Shown here: piece by piece, positions 1 through 7,032 of the stretch | Layout: each line of letters begins with the position of its first letter | Numbering within the stretch: the first letter of the stretch is position 1 | Source of the DNA: an uncultured Ruminococcus sp. | GTDB lineage: Bacteria; Bacillota; Clostridia; Oscillospirales; Acutalibacteraceae | Assembly (NCBI GenBank): GCA_902761375.1 | Contig: CACWKB010000012.1 | Span: 1 to 43,248 of the forward strand | Direction: 5' to 3' | Length of the DNA: 43,248 nt | The notes under the pieces: model-generated | The model's input: only the letters and a program-made list of their open reading frames with translations | Database searches by the model: none | Told to the model about the DNA's origin: nothing | Program-made: the position numbers and the translations under genes

Positions 1-2
1 AG

Positions 3-158
3 ATAGCCGTATCGTCGCCACGCTGTCTCGACGGCAAACGATATCAGATGATCGAAATCTATTACAAAGGCGTCGGCATCATCAATATCCAAACGCCCGA
101 TGAATTTGAAAGGGACTTCCAAGCCCATTTGAAACAGCGCAGACAAAAGTCTGCATAA
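3..158 (+). CDS. C-terminal tail of a probable large serine recombinase (partial)
   Basis: An open frame enters from the left edge and stops at TAA 156-158, giving about 51 residues. It reads ...GKRYQMIEIYYKGVGIIN... and ends in a basic tail. A 'R-x-Q-x-I-x-I-Y-Y-x-x-V-G' strand pair near the C-terminus is what I associate with large serine recombinases of the TnpX/TndX type (DUF4368 end), which integrate and excise mobile elements. The catalytic resolvase domain would lie upstream, outside the window, so the call rests only on this tail. If right, an integrative element probably ends just downstream. A different DNA-binding protein cannot be excluded. Confidence 0.5.
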   Translation: MAVSSPRCLDGKRYQMIEIYYKGVGIINIQTPDEFERDFQAHLKQRRQKSA

Positions 159-167
159 CACAAAGAA

Positions 168-200
168 AACTACGGCATAGCATTAAGCCGTGCCGTAGTT
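168..200. terminator. Hairpin downstream of the recombinase tail
   Basis: A perfect 10-bp inverted repeat (168-177 with 191-200, AACTACGGCA/TGCCGTAGTT) with a 13-nt loop lies 9 nt after the stop codon. The following ATAATAA is AT-rich but not a clean U-run, so it is either a weak terminator or a structural element end. Confidence 0.45.
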
Positions 201-231
201 ATAATAACATTCGATTTACAAGAGCCGCCCG

Positions 232-277
232 TTAGGGTGTAACTTCCTTACGAAGTACACCCTAAGGTGCCTTTTTG
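232..277 (+). terminator. Rho-independent terminator-like hairpin
   Basis: TTAGGGTGTA (232-241) pairs perfectly with TACACCCTAA (256-265). An inner CTTC/GAAG (243-246 with 252-255) extends the stem past a single bulged A. The stem is followed after a few bases by CCTTTTTGTTTT. It separates the recombinase tail from the promoter at 374. The rest of the 159-439 gap holds a small palindrome (TAGAAT-TAT-ATTCTA, 331-345) and that promoter; I see no gene in it. Confidence 0.65.
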
Positions 278-373
278 TTTTGGCGAAAAGATAGAATAGG
301 TAGCAGGCAGGAATAACGCTTTGTTTATAATAGAATTATATTCTAATAATATCTGCGGTAACAGTTAATTAGA

Positions 374-402
374 TTGACATTGTATCCGTTTTGATATAGA
401 AT
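374..402 (+). promoter_or_regulatory. Sigma-A type promoter for the 440-2065 genes
   Basis: TTGACA at 374-379, a 17-nt spacer and TAGAAT at 397-402: one mismatch to consensus with optimal spacing. Predicted transcription start is near 409, leaving a leader of about 30 nt with a GGAGG ribosome-binding site at 428-432. Confidence 0.8.
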
Positions 403-439
403 TAAAAATATAAATATTCTGTCGATCGGAGGCTGAAAG

Positions 440-1315
440 ATGAAGAAGGCGGATATGTGCGGCGGCGTCACCCGGAGAATTGACTCGAAGGCTCCCAAGC
501 AGATCAAATCTACCGATATGGTGCTGTTCAGCGCGGATTCTGCGCTTCAGCCTTCTGTCGGAGAGAGCCTCGATGACTGCGCAAACGGCCGGATAGACTA
601 CATCTCGGGCTATGCCGCAAAGCTCGAGGGCGGCTGCTTTCTTATCCTGGACGCGCGAAACAGATTCGGCAGGGAGGAATTTGCCAAGGCTTTTGTAACG
701 GCGGATATTTTCCCGAGCCTTGTCAAGATGACCGACGAGGCTCAGCTTGCCGCGCATAACGGTATACACAGCTTTACACACGGCCTGCCGATGAATTTCG
801 GAGGCAGTGTAAGGATAGATTACGCTGACGGTGAGCAGATAGCTTATTCAGCCAATCAGTCCCCGGTTTTCGGAGTCAGGTTCGGGATTGGGCTATATGA
901 GCTGTTTTCCGATTATATGGGCAAGGAAAGGGTAAAGCTACCGGACGTTCGGCAGATCACAGCCGTTAGCCTATACAGCGAAAGCAGCTTTGACACAGTG
1001 AGCCTTGATCTGATACCCGATACCGACGGGGGATATGTTATCAATAAGCGCTATAAATTTGAGGAGCCGAAGGTTTTCAGGTATTCCGACAAGGTGCCGG
1101 ACACTGTTATCGAATCGGTCAGAAGCAAGGTCGCCGAGAGCTATATGCTCATCTGGGACAGGTTCCCAAAGGGCGGTCTGCAGCCCATAAAAAAGACCCT
1201 TACGCTTGTTTTTGCCGACGGGAGCAGGTTTTGCGTAGAGAACGACAGAGCTCTGCCTCTGCTGTTTTCCTCAGCTTTTCAGGAGCTCGAATCAATCCTG
1301 ACAACGAAGTATTGA
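440..1315 (+). CDS. Uncharacterised 291-residue protein
   Basis: I do not recognise this family with confidence. The ATG at 440 follows GGAGG (428-432) with 7-nt spacing and a strong promoter, so it is very likely expressed. There is no signal peptide or membrane segment, so it is probably cytoplasmic. Its C-terminal third (from about residue 180) has a WDRF...F-x-DGS-x-F...L pattern that resembles the order of motifs in the next gene (WDGF...F-x-L...G...GSNNYP), suggesting a shared domain. The next gene begins 2 nt after this stop, so the two form a tight pair. Neighbourhood next to a recombinase tail leaves open that it is accessory DNA. No function is assigned. Confidence 0.7.
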   Translation: MKKADMCGGVTRRIDSKAPKQIKSTDMVLFSADSALQPSVGESLDDCANGRIDYISGYAAKLEGGCFLILDARNRFGREEFAKAFVTADIFPSLVKMTDEAQLAAHNGIHSFTHGLPMNFGGSVRIDYADGEQIAYSANQSPVFGVRFGIGLYELFSDYMGKERVKLPDVRQITAVSLYSESSFDTVSLDLIPDTDGGYVINKRYKFEEPKVFRYSDKVPDTVIESVRSKVAESYMLIWDRFPKGGLQPIKKTLTLVFADGSRFCVENDRALPLLFSSAFQELESILTTKY

Positions 1316-1317
1316 CT

Positions 1318-1725
1318 ATGAGAATCAGAATGTTGTTTTCTAAACAAAAAATCGAATCCTTTGATTCGGTTCGGCTCACAGTCACCGGGATGAGGTGCGC
1401 GCAGGAGTTCGAGCTGCTGTGCAAGGGCGACAAGACCGAGGTCGCCTTGTACGACCTCATCTATACCGACGGAGAGAAAGTGCGCAGGCTAAATAAAAGC
1501 GTCGCCGTCGACACCGCAGATGTGCTTTCGCTTCTAAATGAATGCTGCCTTTTGAAATGGGACGGCTTCTGCGGAGCTAACCCTCGGGGAGTGTGCGACG
1601 GATATATGTTTGAGCTCAGGGCAGAGGTCAACGCAGGCAGAACGATCGGCGCTCACGGCTCTAATAATTATCCGAGGCGCTATCATCAGCTTAAAAACGG
1701 GATAATGCAAATGCTTAACAAATAA
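1318..1725 (+). CDS. Uncharacterised 135-residue protein with a GSNNYP motif
   Basis: The ATG at 1318 lies 2 nt after the upstream stop. An upstream in-frame start at 1231 would overlap the previous gene by 85 nt, so 1318 is preferred. The C-terminal half reads KWDGF... then a beta-strand-like FELRAEV, then G-x-x-GSNNYP and a terminal helix. A strand followed by 'GSN-x-YP' and a helix is a pattern I have seen in small Gram-positive proteins of unknown function, but I cannot name a family. The protein is cytoplasmic by appearance, with no signal or membrane segment. It is probably co-transcribed and perhaps translationally coupled with the 440 gene, and may be a partner or a split paralogue of it. 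Confidence 0.7.
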   Translation: MRIRMLFSKQKIESFDSVRLTVTGMRCAQEFELLCKGDKTEVALYDLIYTDGEKVRRLNKSVAVDTADVLSLLNECCLLKWDGFCGANPRGVCDGYMFELRAEVNAGRTIGAHGSNNYPRRYHQLKNGIMQMLNK

Positions 1726-1744
1726 ATTAAAGGTGAGGGTAATT

Positions 1745-2065
1745 ATGGCATCGGGAAAGGATTATTTGGAATTTATCATGGAACAGCTCAACACGCTTGA
1801 CGACGTCAGCTACAGGGCTATGATGGGCGAGTACATACTCTACTGTAACGGCAAGGTCGTAGGCGGTATTTATGACAACAGACTGTTGATCAAGCAGACC
1901 TCCGCCGCAAAACGGCTGATACCGGACGCTCCGCTTGAGCTGCCTTATGAGGGAGCCAAGGAGATGTATATGGTCGAGGACGTCGATGACCGCGAGCTGC
2001 TTTGCGAGCTTTTTCCGGCAGTAGCCGACGAGCTGCCTGCACCTAAGAAAAAGAAAGCAAAGTAA
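1745..2065 (+). CDS. TfoX N-terminal-domain protein
   Basis: A protein of 106 residues with the TfoX/Sxy N-terminal domain layout: a first helix (YLEFIMEQL), then 'VSYRAMMGEYILYCNGKVVGGIYDNRLLIK', split by Arg-x-Met-Met-Gly and Gly-Gly-Ile-Tyr, and a later 'MYMVEDVDD'. In Proteobacteria TfoX/Sxy promotes competence gene expression; stand-alone N-domain proteins in Firmicutes have no settled role. The C-terminus ends in a run of lysines. ATG 1745 is chosen because AGGTGAGG (1731-1738) sits 6 nt upstream; a GTG at 1733 would lie inside that site. It is 19 nt after the preceding gene and probably in the same transcript. Confidence 0.8.
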   Translation: MASGKDYLEFIMEQLNTLDDVSYRAMMGEYILYCNGKVVGGIYDNRLLIKQTSAAKRLIPDAPLELPYEGAKEMYMVEDVDDRELLCELFPAVADELPAPKKKKAK

Positions 2066-2115
2066 GTTCGACTGACCGATCATTATATAAATCAATCATT
2101 ATTCGGAGTGAGAGT

Positions 2116-3852
2116 ATGAGCAAATTTAAACGTATCCTCTGCGGATGCCTGACCTTTGCGGTAGTTGTGTCGGGCATCGGCGTGTTGAACGCCTCTGCTG
2201 AGGAAGCGCAGCTCTGTATTGTGGGCGATACGGACGGCAACGGCGTCGTTGATATTTCCGACGCTACCTTGCTGCAAATGCACATCGCCGACGGAAGCGG
2301 TTTGATTTTGCAGCGCGACGATACCAACCGCGACGGGTCGGTTGATATCTCGGACGCGACCTATATCCAGATGTATGTCGCCGAGCTTTTCGATGAAACA
2401 ACGCCCATCGGAAAGCCTGCCGAAGAAGCGCCTGCCGCCGAAACGACCGACCCCGAGTCGCCTTATTCACTGAACGCGGATAGGCTGACGCTCGGCGTCG
2501 GTGAGAAGTTTTTGCTTGAAACCGACTCCTCGTCATTGATCGCGCCTGCTTTTGCTTCGGATTCTCCCGAGACTGCTTCGGTCGACGAGAGCGGCTTGAT
2601 CACCGCCAATGCGGTAGGTACCGCGGCGGTGACCTGCGATATCGGCGGTCAGACCCGCACCTGCGAGGTCGAGGTCTGTCCTTTTGCTAAAACGCTCAGA
2701 CTCAACAAGGAGAGCCTGACGCTCGGCGTCGGCGAGGTTTACGATCTCAACAGCTATGTCGAGGAAGGCTCCGCCGCCTATTTCAGAGCGTATTCCTCGG
2801 ATAATGAGAAAATCGCCTCCGTTACCGAGGAAGGAGGATATGTCACCGCAAACTCCGTCGGCAAGGCTAAGATAATCTGCGCCTTGTCCGATGGGGTAAA
2901 AGCGGTCTGCGAGGTGACCGTCAAGCCGATGGCGACCTCGCTTTCGCTGAATAAAAACGTCCTCACGGTCGAGACAGGAGACAGCTTTGATTTCAACAGC
3001 ACTGTCCCGTCAGATACCGCCGCGTATTTCCGCGACTATTACTCCGAGGACGAATCCGTTGTTCAAATCGAAAAAAGCGGCGGACTGATGACCGCCGTCG
3101 GAGAGGGCTCAACTCGGGTATACTGTGAGCTCGGGAACGGCACCCGAGCCTACGCCGAGGTCACGGTCACTCCGAGGTCTCTCGTCAGGGCTGCGATGAT
3201 AGATTATCTGCATAAGCAGCTCGGTAAAAACAACCGCAGCTATATCAAGTATATCAACAGCCATTCCTCTTACAAAACCGACAATTACACAGCCTGGTGC
3301 GCGATTTTCGCCTGGTGCTGTCTTGACGTATTCGCCGATCAAAACGGTTATAAAAACAGCATTAAGCCGCAGATTTACGTCAGCGATATCGCCGACGAGG
3401 CGAAAAAACAGGGCGCGCTTCGCAATTATGCCGATACAGGCTATATCCCGAAGCCCGGTGATCTTTTCCTTACCGCCTACAAAAAGCATCCGATCAACGG
3501 CGAGCGCTGCCATATCGGTTACGTCGAGTATGTCGAGACCGATAAAAACGGCAAGCTGACCGCGATCCATACGATCGAGGGCAATTACAATTGGGAAAAC
3601 GAGTCCGCATACTATACAAAGGTCACACGCGGAGTCTGGAAGCCTAATAAATACGACGCATACGGAGCTATCGTGAGCGAATTTATCGATCTCGCCGCTC
3701 TGTATCCCGACAGACCCGCCGAGCCCTTGCCGGAGCCCGTCGAGGAGCCGACAGAGCCGCCTATCCAGCCTACATCTCAGACTGCGACGGAGCCTTTCTC
3801 CACGGAGCCTCCGACGACGGAAGCCGTTCAGCCGACCGAAAACAGAAGCTAA
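2116..3852 (+). CDS. Secreted dockerin / Ig-like / CHAP-like protein
   Basis: The 578-residue protein has a signal peptide (1-28, cut after NASA). A type I dockerin follows at about 36-90, with two calcium loops, DTDGNGVVDISD and DTNRDGSVDISD, in the ruminococcal style. About three bacterial Ig-like (BIG2) repeats (117-350) each carry LTLGVGE or similar. A CHAP/NlpC-P60-like hydrolase region (about 356-525) has TAWCAIFAWCC with candidate nucleophile Cys395, His466 in HIGYVEY and Asn490 in GNYNW. A Pro/Thr/Glu-rich tail (530-578) ends it. Such domains cleave peptidoglycan peptide or amide bonds. The dockerin would dock to a cohesin on a cell-surface scaffold. There is no LPXTG or membrane anchor. 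No clear promoter was seen in the 50-nt gap upstream. Confidence 0.85.
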   Translation: MSKFKRILCGCLTFAVVVSGIGVLNASAEEAQLCIVGDTDGNGVVDISDATLLQMHIADGSGLILQRDDTNRDGSVDISDATYIQMYVAELFDETTPIGKPAEEAPAAETTDPESPYSLNADRLTLGVGEKFLLETDSSSLIAPAFASDSPETASVDESGLITANAVGTAAVTCDIGGQTRTCEVEVCPFAKTLRLNKESLTLGVGEVYDLNSYVEEGSAAYFRAYSSDNEKIASVTEEGGYVTANSVGKAKIICALSDGVKAVCEVTVKPMATSLSLNKNVLTVETGDSFDFNSTVPSDTAAYFRDYYSEDESVVQIEKSGGLMTAVGEGSTRVYCELGNGTRAYAEVTVTPRSLVRAAMIDYLHKQLGKNNRSYIKYINSHSSYKTDNYTAWCAIFAWCCLDVFADQNGYKNSIKPQIYVSDIADEAKKQGALRNYADTGYIPKPGDLFLTAYKKHPINGERCHIGYVEYVETDKNGKLTAIHTIEGNYNWENESAYYTKVTRGVWKPNKYDAYGAIVSEFIDLAALYPDRPAEPLPEPVEEPTEPPIQPTSQTATEPFSTEPPTTEAVQPTENRS

Positions 3853-3899
3853 AAAAAATCAGCACAGATATCGTCTGAAACGGTATCTGTGCTTTTTTG
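3853..3899. terminator. Bidirectional terminator between convergent genes
   Basis: A 13-bp stem (3861-3873 with 3881-3893, AGCACAGATATCG/CGGTATCTGTGCT, one G-U pair) is flanked by A8 on the left and T6 on the right. It can end transcription of both the dockerin gene and the convergent CobW-type gene. Confidence 0.85.
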
Positions 3900-3906
3900 A
3901 ATATAT

Positions 3907-5184
3907 TTATTTTGCTTTGTCTGAGATGCAGTCGTCAAGAAGCTTGATTATGCCGTGCTTGTCCATATTCTTGCCGATGAACACCAGCTTGTTCACACGG
4001 TCGCCGTAAACGGGATGCCAGTCGGCGGCGATGTCGGGATTCATCGCGAGTATCTCGCGGCGATCCTTTTCGGGGAAGGCTGCGATCCAGTCTCCGTCGT
4101 CTGTTGCGATCTTCTGCTTGCCGCTCTGCTCAAAGATATAGGCGGTGTTGGGATTCTCGATGATCCAGAACAGACCCTTGGCTCTGATGACCTCCTTGGG
4201 CCATTTTTTGAACACGAATTCCTCGAATTTAGCCTTGTCAAAGGGCTTCACGTTTTGATATACAAAGGTGGAAATGCCGTACTCCTCGGCTTCGCCCTCT
4301 TCGTGATGATGGTGGTGATGATGTCCGTGATCCTCATGCTCATGATCATGATCTTGATCGTCGTCATGGTGATGGTGCTCGTGATGCTCGTCATGCTCAT
4401 CGTCGTCATCGTCATCGTCGTGAAGATCGTCGGAGTTTTCGCCCTTGAGCTCCATGGCGCGCAGCCAGCCTGCGCTCTGAGCTACCTTGCGGAAATCGAA
4501 TTTGCCGGTCTCGAGTATCTCCGAAACGTCGACCTTGCCGAAGGTGGTCTCGATGATCTTTGCTTCGGGCTGAAGCGCCTTGATGACCTCGATGACCGCC
4601 GCCTTTTCCTCCTCGGTGACCTCGTCGGTCTTGTTGAGGATGATCGTGGTGCAGTATTCGATCTGCTGGATCAGCAGGTTTTCGATATCCTCCTCGTCAA
4701 GATCGTCCTTGAGCAGATTGCTGCCCGAGCCGAACTCGTCCGCCATGCGCTTGGCGTCGACGATGGTGGTGATGCTGTCGAGATATGCCACGGCAGGGAG
4801 ATTGGCGGATTTTTCGGTGCCGTCCAGCATACAGATGGAGCCGGCGATGGGACCGGGCTCGCAAATGCCCGAAGCCTCGATGAGGATATAATCAAATCTG
4901 CCAGACTGCGCAAGCTCTATGATCTGCTTCATCAGGTCGACCTTCAGAGTGCAGCAGATGCAGCCGTTTGAAAGCGGAACGAGGTTTTCGTCCTTCTGAG
5001 TTACGGCTCCGCCCTTTGCAATAAGCGAGGCGTCGATGTTGACCTCGCCGATGTCGTTAACGATCACCGCGACCTTGTAGCCCTGCTGGTTGGCGAGAAC
5101 GTGGTTGAGTACGGTGGTTTTGCCCGCTCCGAGATAGCCGGTGAGCAGGGAGACGGGGATCAGCTTTTTCTTCTTGTGAAACAT
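3907..5184 (-). CDS. CobW/G3E-family P-loop GTPase, His/Asp-rich metallochaperone
   Basis: The 425-residue protein starts with a P-loop GYLGAGKTT (16-24), then the family metal site GCICC (Cys75, Cys77, Cys78), and later the NKTD base-specificity motif (184-187). The C-terminal CobW domain ends near 'GDRVNKLVFIGKN'. G3E GTPases of this type deliver zinc or other metals to client proteins. A low-complexity insert at residues 252-299 is almost entirely His, Asp and Glu, which would bind metal in the linker. The ATG at 5184 has an AGGAGG site and its own promoter. Zinc is the likeliest metal by family, but cobalt or nickel remain possible. I found no Zur-box palindrome upstream. Confidence 0.9.
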   Translation of the reverse strand: MFHKKKKLIPVSLLTGYLGAGKTTVLNHVLANQQGYKVAVIVNDIGEVNIDASLIAKGGAVTQKDENLVPLSNGCICCTLKVDLMKQIIELAQSGRFDYILIEASGICEPGPIAGSICMLDGTEKSANLPAVAYLDSITTIVDAKRMADEFGSGSNLLKDDLDEEDIENLLIQQIEYCTTIILNKTDEVTEEEKAAVIEVIKALQPEAKIIETTFGKVDVSEILETGKFDFRKVAQSAGWLRAMELKGENSDDLHDDDDDDDEHDEHHEHHHHDDDQDHDHEHEDHGHHHHHHHEEGEAEEYGISTFVYQNVKPFDKAKFEEFVFKKWPKEVIRAKGLFWIIENPNTAYIFEQSGKQKIATDDGDWIAAFPEKDRREILAMNPDIAADWHPVYGDRVNKLVFIGKNMDKHGIIKLLDDCISDKAK

Positions 5185-5218
5185 ATGTCCTCCTGAAATA
5201 ATATGATTATCGCTTAAT

Positions 5219-5247
5219 ATGATACTTCATTTGATAAAAAATTTCAA
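5219..5247 (-). promoter_or_regulatory. Promoter of the CobW-type gene
   Basis: On the minus strand TTGAAA (5247-5242), a 17-nt spacer and TATCAT (5224-5219) form a good sigma-A type promoter, about 35 nt before the start codon. Confidence 0.75.
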
Positions 5248-5250
5248 GTG

Positions 5251-5281
5251 GCAAAAAGCGCGGCGAAAAATCCGCCGCGCT
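5251..5281 (-). terminator. Terminator after tadA
   Basis: A GC-rich 9-bp stem (5257-5265 with 5273-5281, AGCGCGGCG/CGCCGCGCT) lies just past the tadA stop and is followed on the minus strand by TTTTT. It isolates tadA from the CobW-type gene's promoter. Confidence 0.8.
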
Positions 5282-5290
5282 GAATTCGCT

Positions 5291-5737
5291 TTATCTGAGC
5301 TTTTTAAAAAACTCTCTGATTATCTCCGCGCATTCCTCTTTGAGCAATCCGCCCTCATATGACGGATGGAAGGTGAAGCCCATTTCAAATAGATTAGCAA
5401 CCGAGCCGCAGGCTCCGTTTTTGAAGTCGTCCGCGCCGTAGTAAACCGTCGGCAGGTGGGCGTTGATTATCGCTCCTGCGCACATCGGACACGGCTCAAG
5501 CGTGACGTACAGCTCGCAGTTCCACAGCCGCCAGCCGCCGAGGGCTCTGCAGGCGTTTTGGATAGCGTCGAGCTCGGCGTGCATCAGCGCGTTTTTAGCG
5601 GTCTCGCGGCGGTTCCGTCCGGTCGCGACGATCTCGCCGTTTCTGACGATCACAGCCCCTACGGGCACCTCGCCGTCATCGAACGCCTCGCGCGCAAGCT
5701 CTAACGCGCGGCGCATATATTCCTCTTTGCCGTTCAT
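5291..5737 (-). CDS. tadA: tRNA-specific adenosine deaminase TadA
   Basis: The 148-residue protein is a full-length member of the zinc cytidine/adenosine deaminase family. It has the catalytic HAE (His53-Ala-Glu55) and the zinc-binding PCPMC (Cys83, Cys86), with the TadA-type spacing and N-terminal 'MRRALELAREA' helix. TadA deaminates A34 to inosine in tRNA-Arg(ACG), allowing CGU, CGC and CGA to be read. Its ATG overlaps the stop of the upstream CPBP protease gene by 4 nt (ATGA), so it is probably translated by coupling from that gene's transcript. Confidence 0.95.
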   Translation of the reverse strand: MNGKEEYMRRALELAREAFDDGEVPVGAVIVRNGEIVATGRNRRETAKNALMHAELDAIQNACRALGGWRLWNCELYVTLEPCPMCAGAIINAHLPTVYYGADDFKNGACGSVANLFEMGFTFHPSYEGGLLKEECAEIIREFFKKLR

Positions 5738-6864
5738 CCCCTCAACGCCTTAAAGATATCAGTCCAGAAGTTTTCCGGCAGTAGGTAATTGATCGTCAGC
5801 ATCAGGAATGAAACTAAAGAGATGATCACGCCGGGATTCTTGATGAAGGTGTTGACCTTCTCCTTGAAGGTGAGAACGTGAACATTCGGATATTCCGAGC
5901 GGTCTCTGTCGCTGAGACGCATAAAGCCCTTGTCGCGCTTTGTAAGGTAAATATAGCTCAGCAGACCTCCGAGACAGAATACGACAACGACCCCGAGATA
6001 GAGGATGTAGAACAGTGACATATCGATGTTAGTCTGGTTCTGCAGCACGTCAAATATCACCGCGTAAAAGTTGTTGAGGAAGTGTCCTACGATCGAGGGT
6101 ATGATCGAATCGGTGAGGCAGTCGACGTAGCCGAACAGCAGACCGAGGAAGAAGGTGAAAACTATCTGGGTGGTGTTTGCGTGCATCGCGCTGAACATTA
6201 TCGCGGAAGCGACTATGGCAAACGCGTCGCCGTATTGCCTGAGCCTGCCCATGATGATGCCTCTGAAGCCGAATTCCTCGGCAAACGCGGGAACGATCGC
6301 TACAGCTATCACGTAAAGAACTATCTGAAACGGGCTGAGCGTTGAATCCGCCGTCATGCTGAGGTGGTTCTGGATGCCGAAGAAATCGAGCTCCTGAATA
6401 AACAGGTCGGCAGCGGCGTTTGCAAGCATGGCGACGGCCATGCAGATCAGCGTTACCGGGATCAGCGTCGTCAGACCGACCCTGCCTTTTTTGAAGAAGG
6501 GGGTGCGCCTGCGGCGCGTAATCAAAAGATACGCGACTCCGGGGATGAGCGACGCGCCGACGCTCGCCGCGATGTCGAGCAGATACTCCGCGGTCGAATC
6601 CGAGCTGACGTCGATACTGAATAAAAGAAAGAAAATCTCAACGACGATAACGATACCGTACATGGCGAAATGATACGCCAGTACAAAGAAGCCTAAACCG
6701 TTCGAGATGCGGCGCAGCTTGCTCATTTCGGTGCGCCTGAGCTGCTCCTTCGGGTCAATCGGAGGCTTTGGAGGCGGGGACGGAGGGTATACCCTTTGGT
6801 TATAGGAATAGCCGCCGTACTGCGGCGGAGCCTGATTCGGCATGGGATTATAATAATTTTGCAA
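5734..6864 (-). CDS. CPBP-family intramembrane metalloprotease
   Basis: The protein has an N-terminal cytoplasmic region rich in Pro, Tyr and Gln (about 1-55), then roughly eight hydrophobic segments. The CPBP (Abi/CAAX protease-like) motifs are present in order: EEFGFRG (Glu-Glu-x3-Arg), SAMHAN (His) and HFLNNFY (His). Members are membrane-embedded proteases, with roles from prenyl-protein processing to bacteriocin immunity; the substrate here is unknown. Start choice: a TTG at 6864 has GGAAGTG 6 nt upstream, giving 376 residues. The ATGs further upstream (up to 6957) lie within about 15 nt of the predicted transcription start or before it, with no ribosome-binding site. It is coupled to tadA downstream. 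Confidence 0.85.
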   Translation of the reverse strand: MQNYYNPMPNQAPPQYGGYSYNQRVYPPSPPPKPPIDPKEQLRRTEMSKLRRISNGLGFFVLAYHFAMYGIVIVVEIFFLLFSIDVSSDSTAEYLLDIAASVGASLIPGVAYLLITRRRRTPFFKKGRVGLTTLIPVTLICMAVAMLANAAADLFIQELDFFGIQNHLSMTADSTLSPFQIVLYVIAVAIVPAFAEEFGFRGIIMGRLRQYGDAFAIVASAIMFSAMHANTTQIVFTFFLGLLFGYVDCLTDSIIPSIVGHFLNNFYAVIFDVLQNQTNIDMSLFYILYLGVVVVFCLGGLLSYIYLTKRDKGFMRLSDRDRSEYPNVHVLTFKEKVNTFIKNPGVIISLVSFLMLTINYLLPENFWTDIFKALRG

Positions 6865-6898
6865 GAAATTCACTTCCATAGTATTCATTATTGTACTT

Positions 6899-6927
6899 AT
6901 ATTATCATAAAACAACCGTAATTTCAA
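6899..6927 (-). promoter_or_regulatory. Promoter of the CPBP protease-tadA transcript
   Basis: On the minus strand TTGAAA (6927-6922), 17 nt, TAATAT (6904-6899). Predicted transcription start is about 6892, which favours the TTG start at 6864. It diverges from the plus-strand promoter at 6967. Confidence 0.75.
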
Positions 6928-6966
6928 GTCATTTCGCCGAATGTTGTGCGTTAACAAGAATGTAAA

Positions 6967-6995
6967 TTGACAAAACGTGATGTTGGTGGTATTTT
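6967..6995 (+). promoter_or_regulatory. Promoter of the 7033-8851 gene pair
   Basis: TTGACA (6967-6972), 17 nt, TATTTT (6990-6995). The -35 is perfect and the -10 weak. It lies back to back with the CPBP promoter, about 40 nt between the two -35 boxes, so one regulator could affect both. Confidence 0.6.
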
Positions 6996-7032
6996 TTAAA
7001 TGTTATGTAATATATGAAAAGGAGAGTGTACT

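Noticed and set aside
4300-4440. Repetitive tract that could be taken for a repeat array
   Set aside because: It encodes the His/Asp linker in frame and has no regular repeat-spacer structure.
3955-4971. 338-codon open frame on the plus strand opposite the CobW-type gene
   Set aside because: Its Met/Val/Ile-rich middle is the mirror of the His/Asp codon run; no family motif, no ribosome-binding site, and the minus-strand gene is certain.
6865-6957. Longer CPBP protease start up to 6957
   Set aside because: The predicted transcription start (near 6892) lies within this extension, and none of the upstream ATGs has a ribosome-binding site.
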